The notes: a model not told the origin generated them from the sequence alone. Counted from the stretch's first letter, positions 45,257-58,150 are shown. The stretch: 64,000 nucleotides of DNA from Mytilus trossulus (GCF_036588685.1 NC_086383.1:49558448-49622447), one strand, 5' to 3'. Numbers and translations are program-made.

Positions 45257-48200
45257 TCCCTTCTAAAGAGAAGGATTATATTTATTTACATTGCTGATAT
45301 GACCAAATCAGGTATTAATGTGCAACATCTCCGGCTGCCACTGTTACAGTATGCTGAGTATTTTACATGTTCAAATATTTTCAAAAGAGGGGCGAAAGAT
45401 TCAAGAAAAACAGTCAAACTCATAAACAAAAATAAACTGAAAACGCCATTATTATTCTAAACAAAAATTATCTTTCTTTTACAGAGGAAGCTATACAGAT
45501 GTGTACAAGAAATATGGAGTTAATCATGAAATTTTAGACACAGATTTTAATCCAACAAGGATGACTACTCCTGAAGTTTTACCAAATGTAAGTGTGTAGA
45601 ATTTGTATGTATAAATAGTCAACCATTAATCTTACAGGGCGATGGATCATGTAATATGATTCTGTACAATACAAAATATAATATATAACAAGTCAAAAAG
45701 GGTACAACATCACCATTAAATAACTATAAAATGAACAAATATTAGATACTTAGGATAACAGATATATATCCTTATTCGGTAAAATGAATCATGTCAATAT
45801 ATTCAAATTGAGACACTATCAAAATCTTGAAAGTTTATACAATTTAAGGGTACATCACAGACGCTGGTTAAATTTTAAATTTCCAAACACAACGCAAAGA
45901 TATGCCAAATAAAAATAGGAATTTGCCATGTGAACTGGCACAACTCTAAATTTTCAAAGGTTGTGACAGTTGATATGTTATAACTGCATGGAGAGCAGTC
46001 CCCATATAAACAAAAATGAAAAAGCCCAAAACGGTCCAAGTTGGTATAATATTTCAAATTTGACAACAGTCAATGACAGTGGGGCTATTTTAAGTGGATT
46101 TTTTACTTTTAACAATCTGTCTCAATTGATTGTACTTTTAAGTCGTATGATAATTATAGATTATCAATGATTTTCAAACAAGACGGAATCGCTGAGATGA
46201 ATTGTAGCCAAGAAACATCTTCATGTTTGAAATACCATTGATAACTTGTGAGTTGCTGTTTTCCCAGGCCAGGCAACACCAATGACAAAAATAGTGTGAT
46301 GACATCATTCTTAAAAAAAATGCATATATATTTATTTGCAAACTGCTTAGTAACTAGAAACATGACATTGATTACATGTTTTTTTTCTTCAGAATTTTAA
46401 TCAGAATTTGCACATAGACAAGGCAGGCCTTGCCAGTAAAAGATTGACATTTGGAACTCCTTCATATCCTTCCCCACTTGATAGGATAAGAGGAGGGAGA
46501 AATGACAGAGCCAACCAGTTTGGTCTCCTGGTTGGAAAAGAAGCATCATTTGAAGGCAACCAGTCTTATCCTAAAATAAACAGGGGCCAGTTATGTCTGG
46601 ATGAGACCATGATGAAACCTAAAACAGCCAGAATTATTCAAGGTCTGTTTTCTTATTGAAGCGCATTAAATAAATAAGTCATACAATTTATGGAAAACAG
46701 TATGATTTGACTAAGTACCACATTAGGCAAGAATACATATATATTGTCATTTTATTACATAAAAGTACATTGTAACCGAGGAAAAAAATCACATAAAAAA
46801 TAAAAGCAAATTATTATTCTTTAAAATTCTGTAAGATTAGAGTAAATTGTTTAATGTAATTATTGTGGAATCATTTTTGTTTTAATATGTATTAATTAAA
46901 TTAATGTCTTGCCTTATATAAAGTTAATGCTTCTATGTAAATATTTTGTTTTTTTCTGAGATAATATATTTTGTAGGATCAGCTTGTACTTTTAAAATGC
47001 ATTGAAATAATTAAAATTTGAAAAATCATGACAATAGATTGATTAAAACTCTTGCCATAATTATTATATGTTAGTTCACCAGCATTTTGCTGAATGTTCA
47101 ACTATATATTTATTTCTTGCTTTTATATGTTTCAGGTTCCAAGTTAAATGATGTGAGTTATTCACCAGCTAGAAGTAAAGGATCCTTTCTGAGTCCCCAT
47201 GATTCTAGTCTGAACATGTCCAATCATGAGAATTGGTCATTCTATAATTATCTTGGTGGTCACTCAACTTCAGCATTCCCGACTACAGTACGGAATCCAA
47301 ACAAAGCTATTTGTACAATAAATGCTAAAACATCAGAGGTATGTTCAACGTTTATGTAGTTTATAAATAAATGAATGATGGATGGTTCAGTTGATATTAA
47401 AAAAAAGAGTTTTTGAGTCATACGTAAACTTGTGTGAAAATGTAATTATTGAATAATAAAAACGTAGGTGGGATGAATATTTATGAGAAATCAAACTAAC
47501 AAAGCAATAACCCTAAAAGAAAGACATTCCTAGTTTTTGATAGGGCAGAGTAATGAGACATTGCATCATACTTTCACATTTTCCGCTATATGTTCCTTTT
47601 AGAAATGTCCATCCTTAGTAATTGTCTTTGATCTGCTTACACATTGTAGCACAAATATTAAGGAATACATGTTTTGGTAACTGTCAGAGTTAGTTAATTA
47701 TGATTCCCATAGTTTAATTTCAACACGGTACATATTGCTGACTCTTCTTAAAGGATTATAATAAAATTTCTCATTCAAGAAAAATGGGAAGATACAGATG
47801 TAATTTTCTGTCACAGGCCATCTCAGTTCTTTTAAATAAATTAAAAATTGACTCCTAACATGCATTTTCTGTATCATTTGTGATGTTATTTTTTTAGATT
47901 TTAATTGCCAATGACATTGCCTGTGTTTTGTTTGGTTATGAGTTAGAAAATCTGATTGGAAAGAATTTGAAAGATCTGATAAAATTAAAACCCAAAGATC
48001 AGGCTACCATTAGTGAATCACATTTGGATGAAGCCTCTGGTGAAATGGTATCAATTTCTGGAAAAGTGGTAAGTAACAAGGGTTCAGAATTATAATATCG
48101 CTTTTGATATTGCTGTGGCATAGCCTTTTTGCACTAATTCAAACATTAATAAAAAAAAAAAAAATTAGGGGCAGATAATAATATTGAAATTAGTTTTATA

Positions 48201-51200
48201 GGACAATTTTTATTTTTCCTCATTTTCAAGATGAAAAGACCTGTGATCCCCTATTTTTATTTGTTATTCAGAAGTATTAATAAAAAGCCATTCTGTTATC
48301 TGCTCTGTGGTCGGGTTGTTGTCTCTTTGACATATTCCCTATGACCAATCTCAATTTTATCTCACAGAATTTTAACGAACTATCATGTTATTTTCCTCAA
48401 TAATGAAAAATCAAGTTCCCCTATATAACCTATTTAAATTAATTTACAATTTGTTAATTTCAATGTGTTTTAACAAAAATTAGGTTTGTCACCCATACTT
48501 TTATTATTGAGATTTGAAAGTAAATCGACCGAGAAGTCACTGAAGTTTAGGCAAAATCTATCATTGAACATTTAGACAAAAAACCTACATTAAATCACAA
48601 AGGAGGGACCAAAAGATACCAAAGGGACAGTCAAACTCGTAAATCTAAAACAAACTGACAACGTCATGGCTAAAAATGAAAAAGACAAACAGAAAAACAA
48701 CATTACACATGACACAACATAGAAAACTAAAGAATAAGCAACACGAACCCCACCAAAAACTAGGGGTGATCTCAGGTGCTTCGGAAGGATAAGCAGATCC
48801 TGCTCCTCATGCGGCACCCGTCGTGTTGCTTATGTGATTACAAATCCGGTAAAAAGTCTAATTCGGTAGGTCAAATTCATGAAAGGGAAGGGGATTGTAG
48901 TTACGACGTAAGGAACATATCCGATATCATTTGTGAAACGGTTATTCCATAACGGTCAACCAACTCGTGATGGCGTCCGTAAAATTTACGAAGGATTGAT
49001 TTCAACTTCACCATTTGGAACTCTTGGTTTATTAGCTTCCTTGTGAGCTGTAACCCTCTATCAAGAAAATCATGATAGGAAATGCAAGCACGGGAATATC
49101 GTATCAATTGGGAGATATATACCCAGTATGCAGGTGCTGCTGGTATGTTGCAAATGACACATGATTAAATTCATTGTTATTAAAAGAGAACTTGCATATG
49201 TTTCTCCAATGTTTTTTTTTAGGTTGATGCCTCTGACAGTGAAGGTATTGTCATGCCAGTTTCTATCTGGGTACGGAAGTTAAACTGTAAAACAGAGCCA
49301 AGGTGTCTGGTGGTTATGGAACCAGTTGAGAGAACTGTTGCCATGGTTACATTTAATAATAAGGTTTGTAGAGATAGATGTATAATTATAAAAATAAGAA
49401 GATGTGATATGATTGCCAATGAGACAACTCTCCACAGGAGAACAAATGACACAGAAAAAAACCCAACAGGTCATGTACAGCCTTGAACAAAGAGTAACTT
49501 GGTTGTCATAAAAATAGAATAGCTTTATTATACTGTACTGATATTTCTTTGTGGGAAAATGGCTTAAATATTTTTCATTCAATTCCTATTAGATACTTAC
49601 TATATGAGACATATAAAACATAAGAATTTAAGATCAAGGAACTTGGAACTAAGGAAAGTGTTACATGCATTAAACCATGTGAACTGAATCAAATACTCTG
49701 AAATGAATTTAAAAAGAATTATTACTTGAGCACTGAGAGTCTGGCTTAAAAAGTTTGTTAGTTCAGGTAGCTTTAAGAATATAAAACTTAGGTCTGTTCA
49801 TAGAATACATTTTATTTCAGGGTGTGATTCTATCATGTGACCATCAGTTGGCGTACCTTCATGGTTTTGATTCTCCTGATGACTTGGAAGGTCTTGATAT
49901 GACACAGTTGATACCATCATTTAATATACCTATGACATCATCATCTCTCACAAAGGTAATTTAAAATAAAATTGAGAATAGTAATGGGGGATGTGTTTAA
50001 GAGACAACAACCATACCATAGAGTAGAAAAACAGTCAAAGGCCATCAATGGTCTTCATCACAGCAAGAAAATAACGCTCCCAGAGGCGGACTTCAGCTAA
50101 TCCCTTAACAAGAATGTGTACTAGTGCGGTGAAAATGGACTTTATACTATAGACCAACAAATATAAATAAACTAAAATTAAAAAAACAACTTACACGAGA
50201 CTAAACAGTGGCCAGAGGCTACTGACTTGGTACAGGTGTTAAACATTTAATAGTGATCTCAACCCTCCCCTATACCTCTTTCAAATGAAGAAAAATAATA
50301 TACATTATTTTGAATATTATTTTAGTGTTATTTCAGAATTAAAACCAAATATGATTGGTTGCCTTGAAGTCAATAAATGCAAAACTCCTCCCCAAGGAAG
50401 CATACTTTAATTGAACCAAGCCTGTGTGTTTTATCAAATATGTTCTGTTGGATAGATAAATAAACAAAACTAGCTAAAGATGAATATGTATTGTAAAACA
50501 AGTATGATCAGTACTATGAATACATATGTAAAGGAAATCAAGCTGGATAATATATTTACTTTTCTTTCACTTTGTCAAAATGTAGATTTTACCATACTTT
50601 TTTATAAACTACAAGTCATGCATAGATTATTATTTTAAAAAAATCTGAGATAAAATTTTGAAATAAAATACGAGACAACAAAAAGAAGGAATTATGGCAC
50701 TAAAATTTGTTTTCTGTACACAAGTAAAAAAGGAAAATGTCATAAAAATTCCATTTTAAAATTTTAACAAACGAGTAATCTCCACTTGTATGGCTAAATT
50801 GAAAAAATGAATTCTACAAAACAAATATTGTGTTTAAGATTTAACAGTGTAAAGTTGAAATTTTAGAGAATTGTTAAACATTGAAAAGAAAAATTAAAAC
50901 TAACAATTCACTTACAGAAGTTAATATTACTTATGTCTTTTAAATAAGTATAGTAACATTTTTTTTTATAAGTTGTTCATCTGACTGTTTTTGGATCTAA
51001 CTTTGAATTTTTTTGCAATTCCTGTCCAATTTATTAAGATTAAGGATAAGGAATCTTTAAATGATTAACAAGTTTTGATATATTTCTTTATATTACACAG
51101 GAAATTCGTAAGCAGCAAGCAACAGGCAGAACAAAAGATGGAGTACCTTTCCCACTGAGTATTTCTGTTAAAATGGCATCAGAGATAGAAGATGATCCAA

Positions 51201-51224
51201 GGAATATACCACCGAATCAAAAGG
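45257..51224 (+). CDS. PASK: PAS domain-containing serine/threonine kinase, N-terminal exons
   Basis: Exons: 45,257-45,348 (ATG proposed at 45,299), 45,485-45,587, 46,393-46,642, 47,136-47,338, 47,898-48,068, 49,223-49,363, 49,821-49,955 and 51,101-51,224. All have AG/GT borders, and phases join to 392 codons. One donor (gtctgt after 46,642) is weak. From NPNKAICTINAKTSEILIAN onward the product follows vertebrate PASK closely through the first PAS domain: LFGYELENLIGK, MPVSIWVRKL and VVMEPVERTVAMV. It continues with SCDHQLAYLHGFDSPDDLEG, LIPSFNIP and RTKDGVPFPLSISVK. PASK is a nutrient-responsive kinase whose N-terminal PAS domains regulate a C-terminal kinase domain. The residues before the PAS domain are poorly conserved. 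The last exon ends in phase 1, so coding must continue, but no further PASK exon was recognised to 64,000. Confidence 0.88.
45383..45452 (-). repeat. short retroelement 3' tip in the first PASK intron
   Basis: aagaggggcgaaagattcaa, acagtcaaactcataaac and aaacgccatt match the tips at 35,460 and 39,650. Confidence 0.6.
48305..48370 (-). repeat. 'gggaatgtgtcaaagagaca' repeat, short reversed copy
   Basis: gtcgggttgttgtctctttg and acatattccctatgacc lie in the intron after 48,068. Confidence 0.65.
48595..49190 (-). mobile_element. truncated retroelement (RT C-terminus plus 3' tail) in a PASK intron
   Basis: Reading the minus strand, first comes a degenerate PAAPAYG-equivalent region, then an open frame (49,107-48,901). 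That frame contains MIRYSRACISYHDFLDRGLQ, LTRKLINQEF, LRKFYGRHHELVDRYGI and VSQMISDMF. The non-coding tail (tcgtgttgctta, ggtgatctcaggtgct, caacgtcatggctaaa) ends near ctttggtatcttttggtccc. It resembles the C-terminus of a Penelope-like or related reverse transcriptase; exact class is unknown. It is 5'-truncated and antisense to PASK. Confidence 0.65.
49396..49495 (+). repeat. 'gatgtggtatga' repeat in a PASK intron
   Basis: aagaagatgtgatatgattg, ccaatgagacaactctccac and aggagaacaaatgacacag start 33 bases after the donor at 49,364. Confidence 0.75.
49965..50240 (+). repeat. 'gggaatgtgtcaaagagaca' repeat, long copy in a PASK intron
   Basis: aaaattgagaatagtaatgg, ggatgtgtttaagagacaac, cgctcccagaggcggacttc and ccagaggctactgacttggt. 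Confidence 0.7.
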
Positions 51225-51779
51225 GTAAATTAACTATTTTTTCAAAAATAAAACTGAATTTCAGTGAAAAAGATTAACAAAAAGACTGAATGCGCTAAAA
51301 TAAGAATCTCAGCAAAATTAAATATCTTGGTCTCTTGTTTCCATGATTATATGTATCAAAGCTAACTCTATTCATATGATATTTTGACGTACTTGACTTA
51401 GGTTGTGGAGCTTGTTAGAATATAGTTCATAAACTTATTCATTTGTTCTGCAAGACACAAATTTGATCCAAAAATAGCTCTAAAAATTTACAGGTCTCAG
51501 GTGTACTTGAAAATCCTACTAAAATATAATTGACACCCATAAATTGTGCCTATATGGGTTAGATTCTTAAATTCTTGATCAAGACAAAAATGCTTCAAAA
51601 ATGTAAAGTTATTTTTGCAATTAAGATTATCTTATAACAGTGCCATCATTCAGTTCCATGTCGGTTTCAGGAATTTATCAGTAACATACTTTTTTCACCA
51701 ATCCTTGCACTGTATGACTATATTTTTTTTAAAAATAAAATATTGATTATACTAAGTATGATAAAATTTAACAGATAGA

Positions 51780-52010
51780 TCTGTTATTATAACAGTCCAG
51801 GCAATTACTGAAAACAGTAATATTACTATTTTATATAATATTACAAGTAAAAGTAATATTACAAAAAATAGTAATATAATTCTTATATTACTAAAAACTG
51901 TAATTTTGTTATATTACTGAAATGTGTAATATAGTCTCTATATTACATAAAACAGTAATATTACTACAAAATGCCTATATTACATAGAACTGTAACATAA
52001 GGCTTAAAGT
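51780..52010. repeat. 'taatattac'-rich AT repeat tract
   Basis: TAATATTAC or close variants occur many times (for example 51,821, 51,838, 51,857 and 51,956) with irregular 20-30-base spacing. The motif is self-complementary, so the tract can form many small hairpins. A more regular relative is at 57,190-57,445. Confidence 0.65.
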
Positions 52011-53029
52011 CACTAATGCTGCCTTTAACTCGAGGCTGGAGACAGCATGACGTAGTTTTAGTATCATATTACATGGTAAATAAAAGATGGATCAAAATCA
52101 GTTTCATCACTTCTGCAAAATCAGATGGAGACGCCAGAGCAACCAAATATGGAGTTGGAAAACACTTCCAGTACTGAGTAAGTTGAAACATTTTATTATA
52201 TTGTGAAGGTTATAGAATTTTTAAGTAAATAAAAGTATTTTATTCTGATAGTGTAATGACTTGTGATAATTTTAGACATGGTGCAATAGCACCGTGATGT
52301 TTATCTTGTTAGCGGTAAGCAGTTTAAAGAGGACACATAACGTATATCCACGTGTTTAACATGGGGAACAACTCATGTATGTCTTGTAATATTTCGCGGT
52401 AAAATGGTTTTTACTGCACAAGTAGTTGGTACATATTGAAAAACGTTGTTTGATTGTTATGAAAATAAAATAATTAAAAAGAAATTGTTTTTCTCGGAAG
52501 GCGGCTGAGAATTTCAGAACATCAAAGGAATCACCGTTTTAACTTGTACTAATTTGCGGTAAAAATGATTGTTACTGCAATTGAAGTTTGTACACAATGA
52601 AGAACATATGAAAGATAATTGTTTTCAGAAACATCAAAGTGATCACGACCGTATTTAAATTATAACAATTTTGTGTATAAACTGCACATGTATTGAAAAT
52701 ATTTATTATAATGTAAATAAAAGATTACAACATGAATAGTGTTCATCGAGATCGGAGAAATTAAGAAACATCAAAGGAGTTTCCGTATTTTAACATAAGC
52801 TTGTCAAATCAACGATTTTTATGAGGTGATTATTGTTTGTTAATTACCAGTATTTCACGTTTGTAAAAATAGGAAAATCGGAAAGATTGATTACGCAATC
52901 AAAGTAATGATGTTATAAAAATTCAAAAACAGAATTGTTTAAGGGCTTCATGGGTGAAAAACATTTTTCTTTTTTTAATCTGTATCCGATTTTCGGAGTT
53001 TGGGTAAGCATAGCTGTATGGGTTTATAC
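52011..53029. other. no gene recognised
   Basis: AT-rich. No PASK PAS-B or kinase exon could be found here. Confidence 0.4.
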
Positions 53030-53225
53030 ATCCATGGAGGGGGATAGGACCTTTATCGTTACTCCGGGATGGGTTGTTTTTAAGCTCGGGATTCCGGGAG
53101 ATGGGAATTTTTTTTTTCGAATTTCTGGATTCGGGAGATTTTTTTTTAAAATTCGGGACCTCAGGATTTCGTGTGTTTAAGTCCGTGATTTCTGGATCAG
53201 GACCCCTCCTACCTCCCCTCATCTA
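53030..53225 (+). repeat. 'ttcgggat' dispersed repeat, second copy
   Basis: gggttgtttttaagctcggg, attccgggagatgg, gggacctcaggatttcgtgt and ggatcaggacccctcc. The four overlapping small frames here are repeat-derived. Confidence 0.7.
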
Positions 53226-54935
53226 TGGGGTTATTAGCCGACCTTTTGCAGTGACTAAAACAAATAACGAGTCTTTGGAAGATAATTAAAATGAAAGTGC
53301 GTGTGGTAAAGCTGCGGAAATAAACAATTCAATATTAAATAAATCTAGGACTTCGATAATTATTGAAAATAGTCCTCTATATCCAAATTTATGTAACATG
53401 TGTATAATTTAAAATAATTTATAGAATCAAATTCAAAATTTAGAAAACATACAAGTCACGAATTTTATTGAAATTAAAAACCTCGTGTGCTCCAAAGTTA
53501 TATAACAATGGCTTGCCCCGCGTACGCGTTCACCTTCGATACCCTTAAAAAAACTGATACAACTCGATAAATTATTTTTACGAAGTCAAGAAGAATTATT
53601 ACAGAAAAAGTTATGTTTAAGTTTGTTCTAATAATCAGAATATGTTGATGCAAGGTCAATTGATATCGATTTTTTTTCATTGGTTCAGACTGAGAGCTGA
53701 ATTCGATATTAATTTTTTCATTGGTCAAGACAGACATCTATTTATAAAAACAACCAATGAAAACACGCTGATCACGCTAACTAAAAATAGCCTATATTGT
53801 TTATTTACAACTCGAGATTTACAATTTTTGAACATTTATATTAACGAACTGGAACTTTTATACTATTATAATAGTTACGATATATTAACCTTCCACGTTA
53901 TTTAGGGGAACACCTTAGGAACCGGTAATTCGTCTATTTTCGTTTTTATTTTCACATTAATTTTTTACTAGACCTATTTGAAGCTGGGTTTAATCAGAGA
54001 CATATAATATTATATGTCTCTGTCAGTTAAGTAGTAAAACAATAATATTGTTTACTGCATTTACAATTTTAACAAATCCAGGAACTCTTACATGATTCGG
54101 CCCCCATGATTCTACATTCTGACTTTTACCTTTTCATGTACCGACGGCTAATCAATCACGTATAACTTAATCAGCTGTCAATCACAACAAGGAATCGATA
54201 ATTCGATACGGCAGAACGAAATCTCAACAGATCGATCATTTTCTTGAATGAATATAACAAGATTGATACTAGTAAAATAAGCTCGAATATTTCTGCGCTG
54301 CACAGTAAATGAATGACATAGTTATACTGCTAAAGAATCTGATTGTCTAGAGAGGAAATTAATCACAGTTTGATTTTAATTTACTTCTTAACTGACCGTT
54401 GATTAAACCAAGCTTCAAGCTGCGTGATTACATAATAACTTATCGATGGACGTGTAAATACTGACATGTTTATTGGAATAGTAAATATATTTTGATTGGT
54501 TTTTGATACAAGTCAATATCACAGATTAAGATCGATTATCAGGTCACTGGTGAACTCTTCTGATCATAAATACACTCTAAGACATAAGCCCGGTTTTACA
54601 TATATATTTCTACAAATTTATATCAGCATGTTATCAGTGATCAGTTAGATATAAATTATGTGGACACACTTTCTTAGTGGTTCACTAATTATAACCAGAT
54701 GTTGACCACAAAATGTTAAGCTGTAAATTCATATTTCTCTATGTCTTTCCTCCAGGCTCCATTGTATTTCTGAACAATAACTATGATTTTTTTTTATTTA
54801 TCTGAAGAAATTTTCTTTTATTAATATTAGCAGAGACATGTATATATGTCTCTGATATTAGTCATGTTGATCATTTAATACATGTATAGATTAGACCGAT
54901 GGTTTTCCCATTTGAATGGTTTTTACACTAGTAAA
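53226..54935. other. no gene; palindrome-bearing AT-rich region
   Basis: Two near-identical 'cagagacatat' palindromes lie at 53,995-54,022 (perfect) and 54,831-54,854 (one mismatched pair). The opposite-strand frames at 53,498-53,737 and 53,642-53,905 overlap and have no recognisable domain. Confidence 0.5.
53995..54022. repeat. perfect 28-bp palindrome
   Basis: Half-site CAGAGACATATAAT followed directly by its exact reverse complement. Related palindromes occur at 54,831-54,854 and 55,986-56,013. Confidence 0.92.
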
Positions 54936-55142
54936 TTTGGGGCCCTTTATAGCTTGTTTCACATGTCAATGTGACTGAGTGTTTTGGAAATAAAGCATAT
55001 TGTATTGTATTGTATTGTATTGTTCGGTGTGAGCCAAGGCTCCATGCTGAAGGCCGTACATTGACCTATAATGGTTTACTTTTTTAAATTGTTATTTGGA
55101 CGGAGAGTTGTCTCATTGGCACTTGTACCACATCTTCCTATA
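54935..55142 (-). mobile_element. 'ggccctttatagc' repeat interrupted by a TATTG-tailed retroposon
   Basis: The repeat starts ggggccctttatagcttg (54,940-54,957). A foreign ~65-bp segment follows (tttcacatgtcaatgtgact, ggaaataaagcatattg, then TATTG repeated). The repeat then resumes with ttcggtgtgagccaaggctc at 55,022. The insert ends in an AATAAA plus pentanucleotide tail, typical of retroposed 3' ends. Confidence 0.75.
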
Positions 55143-57180
55143 TCTATATTTAGTTTTTTGTGATATTATGGACAACTTCCCCTGCATTTATATGAAATCA
55201 AATTTTGTTCCTTGTATTTCTTAAACTAATAAAAAAAAATGTACCATTAAAAATGAATAACATTAACGGTACATTTATTTTTTTATAAACTTTTTATTAC
55301 TGTTTCTATTTACTTAATAACTTTAATATTACAATTTATTGAATTATTTCAAAGTGATGTGAATTCAGGGAAAACAAAAAAAAAACATTAAAGATTAGCC
55401 TAACCATTACAAATGATGTGGTTTATGCCATAGATATTGGCTAAAAAGACAATTTGTTTAACCCTCCCCCTTTTATTTAAATCTGGTATTTTCTTAGTTT
55501 TCTATCAATTTCAATAAACTACAAGAAACTACAACATCAGAATTATGTCATCCTTTTTTTTTTAAGTGTGTGATATTTGCTACTACCCAAAACAATAAGC
55601 ATATTATACCGGTATTCTATGAATTACAATAAAAACTGAATCCATTTTAAATATGAACATAAACTATGATATAATTACTGTAATAGTTTTCTTTTTTTTA
55701 TTTCAACTTCTGATTTTCATCTTACATATGATCAAACTTTATTGCTATATTTCTATATCAATATTCACTAGAATTCATTTATACACATTTATAACTGTAC
55801 TTCAAAATAAATGCTGAAAATAATATATTAAGTAATGTGATATGTATGTGACCAGTTATTTAGGGGATTAAGATAAACCAACCCAGCATGGTACTGGTCT
55901 GGGGGTAATTGGCATCAGCATTATAAGAGTAGCTGGAAATTCCGGCTTATGTCTTAGAGTGAATATAAAATCTGTGTTTTAAACCAGAGACATATGTGCA
56001 TACATGTGTCTCTATTTTATAAACGAATATGAATAAATGTTAAGTGCAAAGAATGTTAGTATCATTATATATATGTATATACAATTTAGATATGGGATAT
56101 GTCTTTATAATACAATTCTCCCTTTGCCATTTTTTTGTGATTTTCATTTCGAAATTTTATCAACCAAACGTGTTAACAATATTTGTATTAAACTGAACAT
56201 TGTTGTTTTTCTGAACCCCTTATTTTCAAAGATTTTCGTTGCATACAGTAAGTTATAAGGTTTATTTTCTCAGTTTAAATTACCATGCACATGTATGAGG
56301 CTATGATTGGGTCACCTTTCATAAGGATATTTATGGGATTTTCAAAAAAGAGAATAATGGGACCAAATACTGTAATTACCATACTAAAGAAATGAAGAAA
56401 TATAAAGAATAGATTGATTTATTAATTGTTGGTTGCTTAACGTCCAGTGGCAAATACTTCATGCATGTAGGACAAATATGAAAGACACAAATTGACAAAC
56501 GAAAAAAAGAAATAGAGTGATATGGTAAAAAATTAAAAGATATATAACTATAGGAATGATAACCTGACACACTATTAATTACCGCCCAGAATCGCATATG
56601 TATATATCTATTATATATAAACGAGTATACATGTCTAATTAAATGTTTATTTTTGTCTCACTGTGCCAGCTTCCCACCCTAAACCTAAATCTTCTCATTT
56701 GCTTCTCAGGTCGGAGACGTATATATATGTTCTGTTTGGACAGTCAAGTTTTTGTATTAAACTGTGTTATAAAATCTTTTCTGATTTAGTTTTAATTGTT
56801 ACATGGTTTTGATCTCATAATCTTGAGGTCTGGCATGAAGTATTTTCCTTGGCAATTCTTTAGATATCACATCATTATGATTAAACATAATGAGTAATGA
56901 CAAATTTCATAAATAGTTTGTGTCCATTAGCAATCCTGTTTCACTTAAATGAAAAAAAAAAAATTGAAATTCTAAGATTTAAACCTTCTGAAGGAAACAC
57001 CAGAATTATTTATTTACAGAAAGAGTTACTTTCGATATTTTTATAATAAATTTTAATAAATAACCAGAACTCAAACCTGTGTAATAGATGTACTGCTTGT
57101 TGTTAAGACCATTAAATCTTTATTATGTTATATAAATACAAAGATAACTTGTATGAGTGTTATTGTGTACATTGTTGTCT
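55143..57180. other. no gene recognised
   Basis: AT-rich. It contains a degenerate palindrome at 55,986-56,013 and an inverted partner (55,942-55,961) of cactctaagacataagccc at 54,573. Confidence 0.45.
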
Positions 57181-57189
57181 ATAACAAAT

Positions 57190-57445
57190 GTATATTACAG
57201 ATATGTGTAATATAAAGTCCCCTCCTCTCAATAATATATTACAGATATGTGTAATATAAAGTCCCCTTCTCTCAGTAATATTACAGATATGTGTAATATA
57301 AAGACTGTCCCCTTCTCTCAATAATATTACAGATATGTGTAATATAAAGTCCCCTTCTCTCAGTAATATTACAGATATGTGTAATATAAAGTCCCCGCAT
57401 CTCAATAGTATTACAGAAATCTGTAATATTAAATCATTGTAGATC
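57190..57445. repeat. ~41-46-bp tandem repeat, about six units
   Basis: The unit is roughly ataatattacagatatgtgt, then aatataaagtccccttctct and ca. Spacers vary by a few bases and the last unit decays. The ATTACA...TGTAAT part is self-complementary. The repetitive 116-residue minus frame is a by-product. Confidence 0.88.
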
Positions 57446-57867
57446 AGTAATATTAATACAGCAATGGGTAATACAGTAGCAGTTCCAAAAAAAATGTTAC
57501 AAGGGGACAAGTCCAGTCATGCTTCAACTATTTCTTATATATATTCAACCAAATTTTTGACCAAAAATGAGGGGTCTGAGGCTCCCTGAATCTGCATATG
57601 ATGCTTATGAAAACAAAACTTGAGTTTATATTTACACTTTGTATAAAAGAAATTGTTGATTACAGACATTTCAAATAGACAGCAAAAAGAGTATTTTCAT
57701 TTGTATCAAAAGGACGTACACATTGAAACAATATACTATAATGGCAAGATGAAGGGTTATAACCCTTTTTACTAGGTTTGACTATTTGGGATATTCACTG
57801 ACTCAATTGTTTTATTATACCAACAAGCAAATTACAATAAAAAGTAATATATTGTATCATATAAAAA

Positions 57868-58150
57868 AGGAAGATGTAGCATGATTGCCAATGAGACAAC
57901 TATCCACAACAGACCAAAATGACACTATAGGTCGCCATACGTACAGCCTTCAACAATGAGCAAAGCCCATACTGCATAGACAGCTATAAAAAGCTCCGAT
58001 AAGACAATGTAAAACAATTCAAACGAGAAAACTAACGGCCTTATTTATGTAAAAAAAATGAACAAAAAAACAATATGCAACACATAAACAAATGACAATC
58101 ACTGAATTACAGGCTCCAGGAGTGACTTGGGACAGGTTGTCAAAACAATT
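57868..58150 (+). repeat. 'gatgtggtatga' dispersed repeat, longest copy
   Basis: ggaagatgtagcatgattgc, caatgagacaactatccaca, gccttcaacaatgagcaaag, cccatactgcatagac, aacgagaaaactaacggcct and aaacaaatgacaatcactga. It gives the fullest view of this family in the window (about 280 bp). Confidence 0.8.

Noticed and set aside
51780..52010. TAATATTAC words resembling the nonanucleotide of circular ssDNA virus origins
   Set aside because: They occur many times in an AT-rich low-complexity tract without a GC-stem or any Rep gene; coincidence.
52080..52180. Possible next PASK exon (ttctgcaaaatcagatggag region)
   Set aside because: Translation in the required phase did not resemble the PASK PAS-B region, and the splice borders were not convincing.
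53498..53905. Two overlapping opposite-strand frames that could be an intergenic gene
   Set aside because: No recognisable domain, no splice context, and composition like surrounding non-coding DNA.
57160..57510. 116-residue minus-strand frame
   Set aside because: Entirely covers a ~43-bp tandem repeat.
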